Positions 1 through 8,723 of a stretch of DNA of 64,000 bases are shown here, piece after piece. The DNA is taken from positions 124,001 through 188,000 of the forward strand of contig JAFZAH010000040.1 in NCBI GenBank assembly GCA_017548275.1. The letters run 5' to 3'. The position numbers and the translations under genes were made by a program. Numbering within the stretch: position 1 is the stretch's first letter; the number at the start of each line of letters is the position of its first letter. The DNA comes from Prevotella sp. GTDB taxonomy: Bacteria > Bacteroidota > Bacteroidia > Bacteroidales > Bacteroidaceae. The notes beneath the pieces are model-generated. The model was not told the DNA's origin. It searched no databases and was given only the letters and a program-made list of their open reading frames with translations.

Positions 1-788
1 TCATGAGCAGGACAGTTCTTCTTCCATGAGGCATAACGGTATATGTTCATGCTGTTATTCATACCCTCATATCTCAGCATCTTTCCCTGTAAAGTCTGGA
101 AGGGAGTCTCCATCGATTCGTCGAGATGTATGATTTTCATGGCTTCCTGCACTTGTATGGCACCTACTATGGAAGCGCTTACTGGCGTGGTAGCCACCCT
201 ACCCGATGACGATTGCAACCTGACGACATCGGCACATCCCGTACGTAGCATAATGTGATTGAACTCCTCGCGAGAAAGCCCACACTCATAACAACTCATC
301 CCAGGCGTATAGACGCGGACCGTACCTGTGAGATTTTCAATGCTGCCATCTATCCACGACTTGCCCGCCCGCAAGGAAAGTCTGTTGAGTTGATATCTCG
401 CCAATCTGCTGTCCAGACAACCGATGACCACATCGACTGACCTGTAAAGCCCCAAACCGACCTCGGAAAAAAGGTTTCCAACAATCGGCGTGACTTCTAT
501 CTGGGGATTGATTTCTCGTGCTCTTTGGGCAACGACCTCGGCTTTGTATCGATGTTGAAAGGCGTCTTCTTCACGAAAAAGAACACTTCGTGTGAGATTG
601 GATATCTCTATTTGGTCAAAATCGACCACATAAATATGTCCTACCCCAAAGAGGGCAAGGTCTTTGACGACCTCATTGCCCAATGCTCCAGCCCCGGCAA
701 CAAGCACCCGGGCATTTTTCACTTTTTCTTTCTTAAACCATGATAGGAGCGTATAGACTCCATCGCCCCATTCGTAAGTATTCTCCAT
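1..788 (-). CDS. E1-like ThiF/MoeB-family activating enzyme (partial, runs off left edge)
   Basis: Reading the minus strand from the ATG at 788 gives an open frame of about 262 codons that does not stop before base 1. The N-terminus carries the ATP-binding glycine loop GAGALG (residues 32-37), followed by VVDFDQIEISNLTRS, the E1/ThiF nucleotide-binding signature, and CLDSRLARYQLN with the adenylation Asp. A SCYECG pair and a later NCPAH may form the structural zinc site. This family adenylates the C-terminal glycine of a ubiquitin-like protein. Placed 37 bases downstream of the RING-like gene, and with a Ubl, E2 and JAMM gene upstream in the same operon, it is best read as the E1 of that cassette. 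The C-terminal part, where a catalytic Cys or extra domain could lie, is outside the window. Confidence 0.9.
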   Translation of the reverse strand, partial: MENTYEWGDGVYTLLSWFKKEKVKNARVLVAGAGALGNEVVKDLALFGVGHIYVVDFDQIEISNLTRSVLFREEDAFQHRYKAEVVAQRAREINPQIEVTPIVGNLFSEVGLGLYRSVDVVIGCLDSRLARYQLNRLSLRAGKSWIDGSIENLTGTVRVYTPGMSCYECGLSREEFNHIMLRTGCADVVRLQSSSGRVATTPVSASIVGAIQVQEAMKIIHLDESMETPFQTLQGKMLRYEGMNNSMNIYRYASWKKNCPAH

Positions 789-825
789 GATTATCTATAT
801 GAAAAAGAAACATCAATTCGGGATG

Positions 826-3204
826 TCAATTCTCTTCGTACTTGAAGATGGTGTCGCCTACTGTGAAGGTGTCACCATTAGACAGAACGGCTGCTTTACC
901 CACGACGAGTTCGAAACGGCTGTTGTAGAATACGCCGGGAGCCAGCGCTTTAATCATGGGCAATTGTTTGGCTGTATCCACATAGAGTTGTACGTGTTCT
1001 TTCGCCACTTTATTGCTTTTCTCCCAGTTCATTTGTATCTCACACTCTCCCGTCATACCAATGGACACCTTATTACCTACTTTCATCCATTTATGTATAG
1101 GTATGCGCTGATTGGCCTTGATGCCGTTCTGTATCGCCAAGAAGAATTTCTCAGCAAGCATACGCACCGTGACAAGCGAAGCCCCAAGACCGCCACCATA
1201 GATAATGAAATCGAGCAGCATGCTCATCCAACCGTATTTGCTCCCTGATATACTGGAGAAGTAAAGCACGACGAATCCGATAACTGCCGAACATAGACCA
1301 CCGAGCAATGCGCTCTTCATAGGAATGGAAGATTTGATGGTGAGACTGAGCGACAGACAGATGGAGAACAAGAGATACGCAGGCAGCGAGCAATACCATG
1401 GAATATACGTTGTATTAACCGCAGACAACAACACGCAAAAAATGTATGCTCCCAAACCGAAGGCAAGCATGCCAATCAAAGCGGAGAGAAGAGACAATCC
1501 GAAAATCTTCAGGTAAATCTTCCAGTTCTTGTTGCGATATTCGTCAAAATAGCGGAAAATGAGAGAGAGGAAAAATCCGAGCAACAGGCCGATGGAAAGG
1601 AATGCGGCAGTCTTGTTGACGCAGTCGCCATAGAGATTGCTGCGCTGCTCATCGTTGGTGAATCCCACATTGACAATAATTTCTGCCAATCCGCGGAAGA
1701 GTCCCCTGCCAGTGAGTTCAAAGATGACCCAACTGAATAATCCGGCCAAGATACCAGCAAAGGTCTGATAACAATCTCTCAATGATGCTGCCGAAAAGAG
1801 CGACTTCCATTCAATATGGTCTTGAATACCTTCTTTGCAATTCTGTCCGTATTCTGCACATTTGTAACCATTGGCCTTCCAACAAGGAACGTGCATGATA
1901 TGGCGGCATTTTACGACGACCAATTGTCCTGGTTGAATGTCTTGTTTACAGAAATGGCAAATCCTTCTGTTGACATTCGCCTCGGGCACATATTTTTTGT
2001 AGTATTTTGCATTAAACGATTTCGACTTCACCCATGGAATCAACACTTTCATGATGAGGAAGAAGAAAGCCATGGTGAGCAGGGCCACCAGCACGGCAAT
2101 GATGTATTTCATGGCAGTGTCGCCGCCTGTTTCCTCATGAGAGGGCCACGGATTTTCAGCTGTACCGATGGAATACTCACCTTCGCCAATGTTTGTCCCT
2201 TTCCACTCCGCCTGATAAGCCACGTGCCCATGGTAGATTTTTCCGGGTGTGGCCTTGTATGTAAAGGCATAATCGTACATGGCATCTTTCACGGCCTGCT
2301 CAAATTCGGCCATGACGGTGTTCATGTTATCAGAAGGTTTATAAGCACCTGAGCGGTCGGCCACCACGGTGCCCGTGGAGTCGCGCACCTGAGATATTCC
2401 TTGCAGGATGGCCTTGACATTCTCGTCTTCTCCATTGCCAGTGTAATAGAGTGCATAAACCTTCGGCATCAGATGATTCTTGTCGTTTTGGAAATCAGTC
2501 ACCTCGATAAAACCGATACTCTCATCTTGTGGTCTTACACGACTGTCTGTGAAAACAAAAAGTATATTTTTGTCCTTGTTGAGTTGTGCCCGTTTTGCAA
2601 TGTCACTGTTCTTTTTATAACCCGTCTGTTGTTTTACGAGATTCTCCATTTCTGCCGACGCTGTATTAAACTCGGCCAGTTTGGCATAGATGGCACCATA
2701 GAAGAATTTGTTCGCGGCGGGTTTCATCATTTCCTCCTTCATCGTCTTAAAGGACTCAGCGTTAACAGGGACGCTATTGGTCACTTCGTCTCCGAAGAAA
2801 GAGAGATATACACATCCGTTGGGCGCACTCTCCACAAGATGCCCCACGGCCTCGAAAATGCGTTCCTTCCCTTCTTGAGAGATACTTTTATCGACCAGAA
2901 CCGAGAATGTATAGTCTTCGGGGATTCTCTGTCCGGATTTCAGGGCTTCAATCTTACAATCTGAGAGAGGAATGATATTGCCGTCCTCTTTGATGACTAG
3001 ATAGTTTTGCAGTTCCTCGGCCGTCATCTCCTGATTACGTTTTCTATCACCGTCAATGACCCTGAAGAAAAGTGTAATCTGGTCGTTGCCTACGCCATAG
3101 TCGTATTTTTTGTCACAAAACTCTATACGTTGCACATTCTGCGCAACAGCCGAGAGGGCCGCCATCATCAAGAAAGCAGCCATCCATCTGATTTTTGCAC
3201 TCAT
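826..3204 (-). CDS. VWA - transmembrane - RING-H2-like - polytopic membrane - FHA-like protein (candidate membrane E3)
   Basis: The protein has 792 aa if started at 3204, where ATG overlaps the upstream stop as ATGA; an in-frame ATG at 3222 would add six residues. Order of parts: a signal peptide; a von Willebrand A domain with MIDAS-like DxSxS (D105, S107, S109) and a second Asp in VFTDSR (D220); a membrane span at about 365-388; and a cysteine cluster C416-x2-C419-x13-C433-x-H435-x2-H438-x2-C441-x7-C449-x6-C456. Then come about five hydrophobic spans (470-690) and a C-terminal stretch (705-792) with SIG...H.QL...LSNGDTFTVGD that looks FHA-like. The cysteine cluster matches the RING-H2 order except that the last pair is six rather than two apart. 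VWA would be periplasmic and the RING-like knuckle cytoplasmic. Function as an E3 is inference from fold and operon. Confidence 0.8.
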   Translation of the reverse strand: MSAKIRWMAAFLMMAALSAVAQNVQRIEFCDKKYDYGVGNDQITLFFRVIDGDRKRNQEMTAEELQNYLVIKEDGNIIPLSDCKIEALKSGQRIPEDYTFSVLVDKSISQEGKERIFEAVGHLVESAPNGCVYLSFFGDEVTNSVPVNAESFKTMKEEMMKPAANKFFYGAIYAKLAEFNTASAEMENLVKQQTGYKKNSDIAKRAQLNKDKNILFVFTDSRVRPQDESIGFIEVTDFQNDKNHLMPKVYALYYTGNGEDENVKAILQGISQVRDSTGTVVADRSGAYKPSDNMNTVMAEFEQAVKDAMYDYAFTYKATPGKIYHGHVAYQAEWKGTNIGEGEYSIGTAENPWPSHEETGGDTAMKYIIAVLVALLTMAFFFLIMKVLIPWVKSKSFNAKYYKKYVPEANVNRRICHFCKQDIQPGQLVVVKCRHIMHVPCWKANGYKCAEYGQNCKEGIQDHIEWKSLFSAASLRDCYQTFAGILAGLFSWVIFELTGRGLFRGLAEIIVNVGFTNDEQRSNLYGDCVNKTAAFLSIGLLLGFFLSLIFRYFDEYRNKNWKIYLKIFGLSLLSALIGMLAFGLGAYIFCVLLSAVNTTYIPWYCSLPAYLLFSICLSLSLTIKSSIPMKSALLGGLCSAVIGFVVLYFSSISGSKYGWMSMLLDFIIYGGGLGASLVTVRMLAEKFFLAIQNGIKANQRIPIHKWMKVGNKVSIGMTGECEIQMNWEKSNKVAKEHVQLYVDTAKQLPMIKALAPGVFYNSRFELVVGKAAVLSNGDTFTVGDTIFKYEEN

Positions 3205-5516
3205 AGTCTGTTTTTTGCCCATGATATCAAGTCATCTAATTTTTGTTCTCCATAGAAATGTTCGTCAATGCACAGTTCTTGTCTCAGCACTGGGATGGTG
3301 GTGAGCATTCCATCGGTCGAGGTATAGACCATTACGAACCTAAGCAGTCCGATATAAGGTGCCACGGCCTTTCTGACGGAAGGCAAACTGAGGTGAGCAG
3401 CAGCCACCACACACCCTAACGGTTGCATATTTGGTTCAAAAGGTTGTGAGGACACTTTCTCCACCGTACACGCCATCTGTTGTTCTAGTCCATTGATAGT
3501 GCCATGTATGAATCCCAATACTCCATTGTCGGCTGTGGCCGTCATCAGTTGCAGTTGTTCCACCGCTTGGTCTTTTACCATGATGCTATGGCAATCGGCC
3601 AATTTGGCTGCCGTCGGGCTAAGAATATCTATATATTCCACCATCGCCTCCGTGCGCCGCATCATCGGCTGCTGTGGCACTGCTGCCTGCGGTGAAGATG
3701 TTGGACGGAAGGCCGATGCTGGTTGAGATGGTGTTCCCTGCCGTGGAGGCATTGACGGTTGAGATGGAGTTGTCGTTGTAGGTCGAGATGGGATAATGGT
3801 TTGAGGTTGAGATTGAGATGTAGTTGTCGGTTGAGGATTTGATTGAACATTTCTCTCGCTATTGACTGCCCATTGATACAATTTCGTCAAAGAGTACATC
3901 TTCTTCAGGTCATTCTTGGAACTGATAGACCCATCTCGCTTAAAAACGAATATACCCAACTGCTGTCCTTTTGTAAGGATATCCACCACTATGGCAGTAA
4001 GGAAATGCGGATGGGTGTGGTGTTTGAGTTGATGATGAACCGATGTGTCTGCATTGCTGAAGAAGACGCCCAATCCGGGATGCGAGTGCACCCAACAAGT
4101 GAGGTCATATTGAAGACCGGTCTGCTCCCTCAGTTTCTTTAATCGCCCATTAGCCCTCAGTTTAATCTTTCCGCCGAAATTGAGTTCATACTCTTGGAAC
4201 ACTGCATCATCGCCGGGCATGACTACCTCTTCAAGCGACACGCAATACTCTTGGCGCTGGGTATCATAGACCCATCTGCCAAGTACCATGCACCCGTTTT
4301 CGTTAGGATTGGGCGAGTTGCGCAAGTCTTTTGCATACATCTCGTAGATTTCTTTGATGCATGTGTTCTTGAGATAAATGCGTTTGACAGCCGACATGTC
4401 GCAAAATTCTTCCACCTCTATTGGAAAGTATTGAGGATTGCCTATAACATCATCCAGATTCTGGCGTTTGAGTATGGTGGTAGTGGTACGCCGTACTACA
4501 ATGGCAGGTTCTGCCGTAGCATTACCCCTTCCCTTGCTGCCATAAGTGGTTGTCTGATTTCTTGGTGGTGTTGATGCTACAGATGCGGGAGTATTGGTCT
4601 TTTTCCTTGACTTCACCAACCATGTCAGCAATATGATGAGCAGCAATGCCCCCACGCCACAGATAGCAATGGGAATCCATTTCACGGGTTTGTTTTTAGC
4701 CGTCGGCGGCGTAATGCCCAGTTCATTTTCCAGTTTACTGAGCGCTTCCTCGCGACGGTCGAGTTTTTTCTCGGCTATCTCTGTCAATTGCTGCTCGCAT
4801 TTGTCGCGATCGACTAATCCGCTTTTTTTATAGCGTCTGAGGAACGAACTGACAAGTGAGGAAAGTTCTTCACGTTTTTTTATCAAGACGTCTCTTTCTC
4901 CTCTGGCGTATGAGTCTAATTCATTCTCAGCGATATAGGCGTCTTTGTCAGTCCAGTTTCTCAAGTTGGAAATGTGTTCATCAATATTGTTTTGAAAACC
5001 ATTGATGGCATCTTCGGCAAAATACGAATCATTGCCCATGTACTCATCAAACTCCCTGATAACAGTCTCAGTGCCTACGGGAGTTCTTGTTTCCACAGGA
5101 GGAGCAACAGTTTTAGTTGCCATGGAGGCATCATTTCTGGTTTTATTGTCAGAAACGTCGTTTTTCTCTTTTTTAGCCGCTTTATCCTTTTTATCGGCAT
5201 TGGCACTGGTATCATCCATTTTGTGATATTGCCGCCATACTCGCTCGCTGTCGCTCTTGTCCCATGTGAGGATGACCGCCCCGTCTCTTACTATTTCTAT
5301 CTTCCCTGGTTGATTGGTGCCTAAACGTGCTTTATCGTCGGCCGACTTTTGCAAATCGACATACATTGCCGTTGTTGGAGAGGTGACTTCCACCCTGAGC
5401 GTGACAGATGCGTCTTTCGATGTCTTCTTGCCGTCATGAGGCTGGGCAAAGAGCATCGCATGTGAGAAAAGGAGACATACGATGACACTTGCATATTTGA
5501 CCCATCGTTTCATCAT
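3201..5516 (-). CDS. Membrane-anchored JAMM/JAB deubiquitinase-like metalloprotease with a second degenerate JAB-like domain
   Basis: This is a 771-aa protein. A signal peptide (1-24, ending FAQ) precedes an extracytoplasmic region with a charged coiled-coil-like stretch (about 165-260). One membrane span (280-301) follows, flanked by KSRKK, so the rest should be cytoplasmic. The JAMM signature is complete: E406, then HSHPGLGVFFSNAD with H477, H479, S487 and D490. A Pro/Thr/Gln-rich linker (about 555-640) leads to a second block (about 645-765) in which GVLGFIHG, AAAHLSLPS and LRFVMVYTSTDG echo the JAB fold but lack the metal-binding His pair and Asp. JAMM peptidases cleave isopeptide or peptide bonds after the C-terminal Gly of ubiquitin-like proteins; the substrate here is probably the Ubl at 9157-9480. 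ATGA overlaps on both sides imply translational coupling. Confidence 0.88.
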   Translation of the reverse strand: MMKRWVKYASVIVCLLFSHAMLFAQPHDGKKTSKDASVTLRVEVTSPTTAMYVDLQKSADDKARLGTNQPGKIEIVRDGAVILTWDKSDSERVWRQYHKMDDTSANADKKDKAAKKEKNDVSDNKTRNDASMATKTVAPPVETRTPVGTETVIREFDEYMGNDSYFAEDAINGFQNNIDEHISNLRNWTDKDAYIAENELDSYARGERDVLIKKREELSSLVSSFLRRYKKSGLVDRDKCEQQLTEIAEKKLDRREEALSKLENELGITPPTAKNKPVKWIPIAICGVGALLLIILLTWLVKSRKKTNTPASVASTPPRNQTTTYGSKGRGNATAEPAIVVRRTTTTILKRQNLDDVIGNPQYFPIEVEEFCDMSAVKRIYLKNTCIKEIYEMYAKDLRNSPNPNENGCMVLGRWVYDTQRQEYCVSLEEVVMPGDDAVFQEYELNFGGKIKLRANGRLKKLREQTGLQYDLTCWVHSHPGLGVFFSNADTSVHHQLKHHTHPHFLTAIVVDILTKGQQLGIFVFKRDGSISSKNDLKKMYSLTKLYQWAVNSERNVQSNPQPTTTSQSQPQTIIPSRPTTTTPSQPSMPPRQGTPSQPASAFRPTSSPQAAVPQQPMMRRTEAMVEYIDILSPTAAKLADCHSIMVKDQAVEQLQLMTATADNGVLGFIHGTINGLEQQMACTVEKVSSQPFEPNMQPLGCVVAAAHLSLPSVRKAVAPYIGLLRFVMVYTSTDGMLTTIPVLRQELCIDEHFYGEQKLDDLISWAKNRL

Positions 5517-6958
5517 ATCTTAATATCTTTGTTATTCTTATCTCTGTTACCCATATTGGGTTGGTCGCCACGATTGGATTTCTGCTTCACCTGATAGGTC
5601 TTTCCCCCAATGGTAATGGTTTTAGGCTGATTGGAGGCTGTTGACGAACTGGGCCTGTTTGGACTATTGGGATTATTCGGTCTATTGGGTGAATTGGGAT
5701 TATTGGGCTGATTTGCGTTATTGTTATTTTTTACCGCTCTTGCTGCAGCCACGGCGGCTGCATTTTTCCCTAATGGTGCAGCAGAGCCTTTCACCTTTTG
5801 TTCTACTGCCTCCGTGGCCTTTTGTGTCTGTTTCTTAATGGCCTCTTCCGTCCGTTTTTTTGCCTCGTCTTCCGCTTTTTTCATGGCGTTGGCCTGCATG
5901 GCCTCCATGTTTTTGAGGTTTTTCAAACTGCGGAAATGCTGCATGACCTGATTGCCTACAAACCCGAGGATGGCAAGCGCTATACCGCCGATAATCATCC
6001 ACAGATTTCGGCTTTGTGCCTTGTCGGCTTCTGCTTTCTGCTCTGCGGCAATGGAGTCGTTTTTAGCCTTTTCCTTATCCTGTGCAGCCTGTTCCAATTG
6101 CGCCTTTTTGCCATATCCGTCGCTGAGAGTCTGGTTGGCTTTCGCCCTTAATTCCGGATCGGAAATTTTAGAACTGAGTGCATTGAGTTGATTGATGGAA
6201 CCCATAATATTCTCGGAGAGGGTGTTGCCTGTCTCCAAAGGCATGAGTTGCTCGATGCGCTCCATAAGGATTTTTGCCTCTTCGTCGGGCGACATGCCAC
6301 CTCCTGCGCCACCGCCCATCTCGTCAGACAGCGCACCGCCTCCTTCGACATAACTCTGCCCTCCTCCATCATCGACAATTTCCTCTTCATAACCCACTTC
6401 TTCGCGATAGCCTACAATCTTCTTGCCATTCTGGGATGTGCCCTGCCCTCCCCCGGCACTGGTTGCCGGAGCCTTGAGCGGAATTTGCAGGTCATTGCAT
6501 TTTGCGAAGACATTGTATTTCTTTCTCTTCTCATAATGAGCGAGATAAACAGGGATGGAGAGTACGGCATCCGTCTTTTTCCCGACATCGAAAGTGAGTG
6601 ACGGCATGGCTTCCTCATGGATCAAAAAGAATCCGTCGGCTGAGCGTTTGTAAGTGACTCCCGCAGGCACTTGGAACTTTGACGTCGGTTTGCCATGAAA
6701 CTCCACGCCATTGCCGCCATTGCCGTCGAAGAACACGGGAACAACCTCTTTCAGTTCGGAGTATTTTTTACGGTTGTTCTTGTTCAGCAGTTTTCTGGCA
6801 TTGACAAAATCAATCTTCACCGTGGAGCCGTTGACCGCCACATTATAGGTGACGATGAGTTGGTCGCCCGCCGTGGTCTGAAGGGTATCAACAACTGCGA
6901 GAGCCCGCTGAGACAAGAACAACAGGAGCAGAATGGCAGTAAACTTCATCCGCATCAT
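5513..6958 (-). CDS. Exported single-span membrane protein of unknown function in the Ubl cassette
   Basis: 481 aa. I do not recognise the family. A signal peptide (1-21) is followed by a beta-rich N-terminal domain (about 25-170), a Gly/Glu-rich linker and a Lys/Glu/Ala-rich coiled coil. One membrane span lies at about 317-340 (MIIGGIALAILGFVGNQV), followed by a second charged helical stretch, an Asn/Pro repeat (units of PNNPNSPNR) and a basic tail. The N-terminal domain resembles that of the next upstream gene product in size and style (signal peptide, then a section ending in IPVYLAHY or LPVYVGKF), so the two may be distant relatives. Topology puts the beta domain in the periplasm and the coiled coil and tail in the cytoplasm. 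Its start overlaps the preceding stop by one base (TAATG). Confidence 0.75.
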   Translation of the reverse strand: MMRMKFTAILLLLFLSQRALAVVDTLQTTAGDQLIVTYNVAVNGSTVKIDFVNARKLLNKNNRKKYSELKEVVPVFFDGNGGNGVEFHGKPTSKFQVPAGVTYKRSADGFFLIHEEAMPSLTFDVGKKTDAVLSIPVYLAHYEKRKKYNVFAKCNDLQIPLKAPATSAGGGQGTSQNGKKIVGYREEVGYEEEIVDDGGGQSYVEGGGALSDEMGGGAGGGMSPDEEAKILMERIEQLMPLETGNTLSENIMGSINQLNALSSKISDPELRAKANQTLSDGYGKKAQLEQAAQDKEKAKNDSIAAEQKAEADKAQSRNLWMIIGGIALAILGFVGNQVMQHFRSLKNLKNMEAMQANAMKKAEDEAKKRTEEAIKKQTQKATEAVEQKVKGSAAPLGKNAAAVAAARAVKNNNNANQPNNPNSPNRPNNPNSPNRPSSSTASNQPKTITIGGKTYQVKQKSNRGDQPNMGNRDKNNKDIKI

Positions 6959-8022
6959 TATTTGACGCTGTTGATTTTATTATATATTTTATTGATGTCG
7001 GAAGCGTTGGTCTTTTTCCTTCCGTGGTTATGGTTGTTATAACAATTGTACAACGCTTTGACAGCACCGATTACTTTTGTCTTTGTGGCAGAGCGGTTGG
7101 CACTGTTGTAAATCTGCACATAATAATTGTCGAGTTGCTGTTTGATTTGTTGAGCCGAAAGGTTGCGATAGGCGCAGTTGGCATTGGGATCTGGAGGTGG
7201 TGGCGGTTTAATACCATCATCGTCACCGCTGCCGCGACCGCTATGTTTGCTGCATAATCCTTCTTTGAACTCCACCGCCTGCAATTGGTCTATCAAGTCC
7301 TGATAGTTTTGGTGTGTCTGCAGGCTGCCAGCCCATTTGTCGCGTTGTTTTTGAAGACTTGCCACCAATTTGTCTATCTCTTTCTGTAATTTCTGCTTAT
7401 CCTTTGCCGCCTGTTTTTTATGACTGGAATGGGTGCAGAACGTGGTGCTGTTCACTTTCTGAATGAGTTTTTGGGTCTGCTCCTTCAGTTTTGAGTATTC
7501 AGACGTGCCACCCTTACCGGCTTGGATACGAAGCGTAAAGAGTTCCTCGTTCATGAGGATGACCTGCTTGTGTTTCTTGTCTTTGAATTTACCCACATAC
7601 ACTGGCAATGCCACGGGCATCTCCTCGCCATTGGGTATGCTGACGACAGGCAGTCGCATTTTGCTCTGCGGTTCAACACGAAGTATTTTTTTCAGTCCCT
7701 CATACGGTTCTATGGCATCGTGGAAGAACTTGTCAAGGATGATATCGTCTTTTTTGAGTTCTTTCTTCAGTTTCTTTCCGTCGGCGCTGTATTCTTTTGC
7801 GAAGAAAAGCAACACCTGTTCATCGTCGAGATTCTCCACCTCGATGATGACATTCGAATAGCCCTCAACATTGGGCGCATCGAGCGAAAGAAACACGTTC
7901 ATCATGCCGTTGAACTGTGCAGTGGCAGTGGGATTCTGCTCGCTGAGAGCGACGCTTTGCTGCTGAGCAAACATCGCCAATGATGGCAGTATCAGAGCCA
8001 TCAACATCCAGATACGTTTCAT
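6958..8022 (-). CDS. Secreted/periplasmic protein of unknown function in the Ubl cassette
   Basis: 354 aa with a signal peptide (1-19, ending MFAQ) and no later membrane span. The N-terminal half (about 25-165) looks beta-rich and ends in ALPVYVGKF, paralleling the neighbouring 481-aa protein. It is followed by a Lys-rich coiled coil (about 175-250), a Pro-rich linker (PPPPPDPN) and a small helical C-terminal domain with NCAYRNL and YNCYNNHNHG. Cysteines occur in pairs, compatible with disulphides in the periplasm. No family is recognised. Its ATG overlaps the E2 stop as ATGA, so it should be made together with the E2 even though it is exported. Confidence 0.75.
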   Translation of the reverse strand: MKRIWMLMALILPSLAMFAQQQSVALSEQNPTATAQFNGMMNVFLSLDAPNVEGYSNVIIEVENLDDEQVLLFFAKEYSADGKKLKKELKKDDIILDKFFHDAIEPYEGLKKILRVEPQSKMRLPVVSIPNGEEMPVALPVYVGKFKDKKHKQVILMNEELFTLRIQAGKGGTSEYSKLKEQTQKLIQKVNSTTFCTHSSHKKQAAKDKQKLQKEIDKLVASLQKQRDKWAGSLQTHQNYQDLIDQLQAVEFKEGLCSKHSGRGSGDDDGIKPPPPPDPNANCAYRNLSAQQIKQQLDNYYVQIYNSANRSATKTKVIGAVKALYNCYNNHNHGRKKTNASDINKIYNKINSVK

Positions 8023-8702
8023 ATCGTTAGTTTCTTTTTTATAGGTTTGCTTGGTGGTTGGTTAACAGGGGGCACCGGGGGCACGTTTTGAGGTGCTGGC
8101 GGTGCGGCTGGCTGCTCTGGTTCGGGTTCAGCCTGCGTGAACTTCGTCCATCCGTTGGGTTCACCCTCCTCACGCACCCATTCCGCCACATTTTGGTCTT
8201 CGGGATAAGGATAGGTGTTTTGTGCGTGATAGAGTTGGTATTTAAGGTAACGCTCCACTCTGAGCACGAGATCTTTGAGCGAGGCGAGCACTCCCATCTC
8301 TTTGATGGTTAGGCAGACATGTCCCTTGAAACTGCCTGAGTATCTGATATTTGGGTGCCATATGTCTGTCCGGAAGGTAAAGATGGGGTTTCCGTCGGCC
8401 GATGGATAGTTGTTGGGCAGAACAATGCTCATCTTATGGAGTGTGCCGAAAATGGGCTTTCTGGGCGGTTCGGTTTCCTCCACTCCGATGATCGATTTCA
8501 CACGGTACCATATCTCATATTCCGTGGGCAATCCCATGACATTTTTCCTGCGTATGATATATGAGATAGACGGCTGGTGAGAGTTCCGGCTCGATGCCCG
8601 ACGTTTCATGCAAAGCGCATCGAGTTCTTTCCACTCCTGCCAGAGACGCGCGTCGCGGCCCGTCAGTTCCTTCCGGCTGAAATTACTGATTGCTTCGTTC
8701 AT
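8019..8702 (-). CDS. E2-like ubiquitin-conjugating enzyme
   Basis: 227 aa. The core closely follows eukaryotic E2/UBC proteins: NNYPSADGNPIFTFRTDIWHPNI (strands plus the HPN motif, H116-P117-N118), then SGSFKGHVCLTIKEMG with the catalytic Cys at 130, then a helical segment. About 20 residues lie between HPN and the Cys-containing strand start, as in UBC folds. The last 45 residues are Pro/Glu-rich and end in a basic KKKLTI tail, probably disordered. There is no signal peptide, so it should act in the cytoplasm. In this family the Cys receives the Ubl from the E1 as a thioester. It lies between the TonB-like gene (22-base gap) and an exported protein gene (ATGA overlap). Confidence 0.92.
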   Translation of the reverse strand: MNEAISNFSRKELTGRDARLWQEWKELDALCMKRRASSRNSHQPSISYIIRRKNVMGLPTEYEIWYRVKSIIGVEETEPPRKPIFGTLHKMSIVLPNNYPSADGNPIFTFRTDIWHPNIRYSGSFKGHVCLTIKEMGVLASLKDLVLRVERYLKYQLYHAQNTYPYPEDQNVAEWVREEGEPNGWTKFTQAEPEPEQPAAPPAPQNVPPVPPVNQPPSKPIKKKLTI

Positions 8703-8723
8703 TATGATTTACGAATATTGAAT

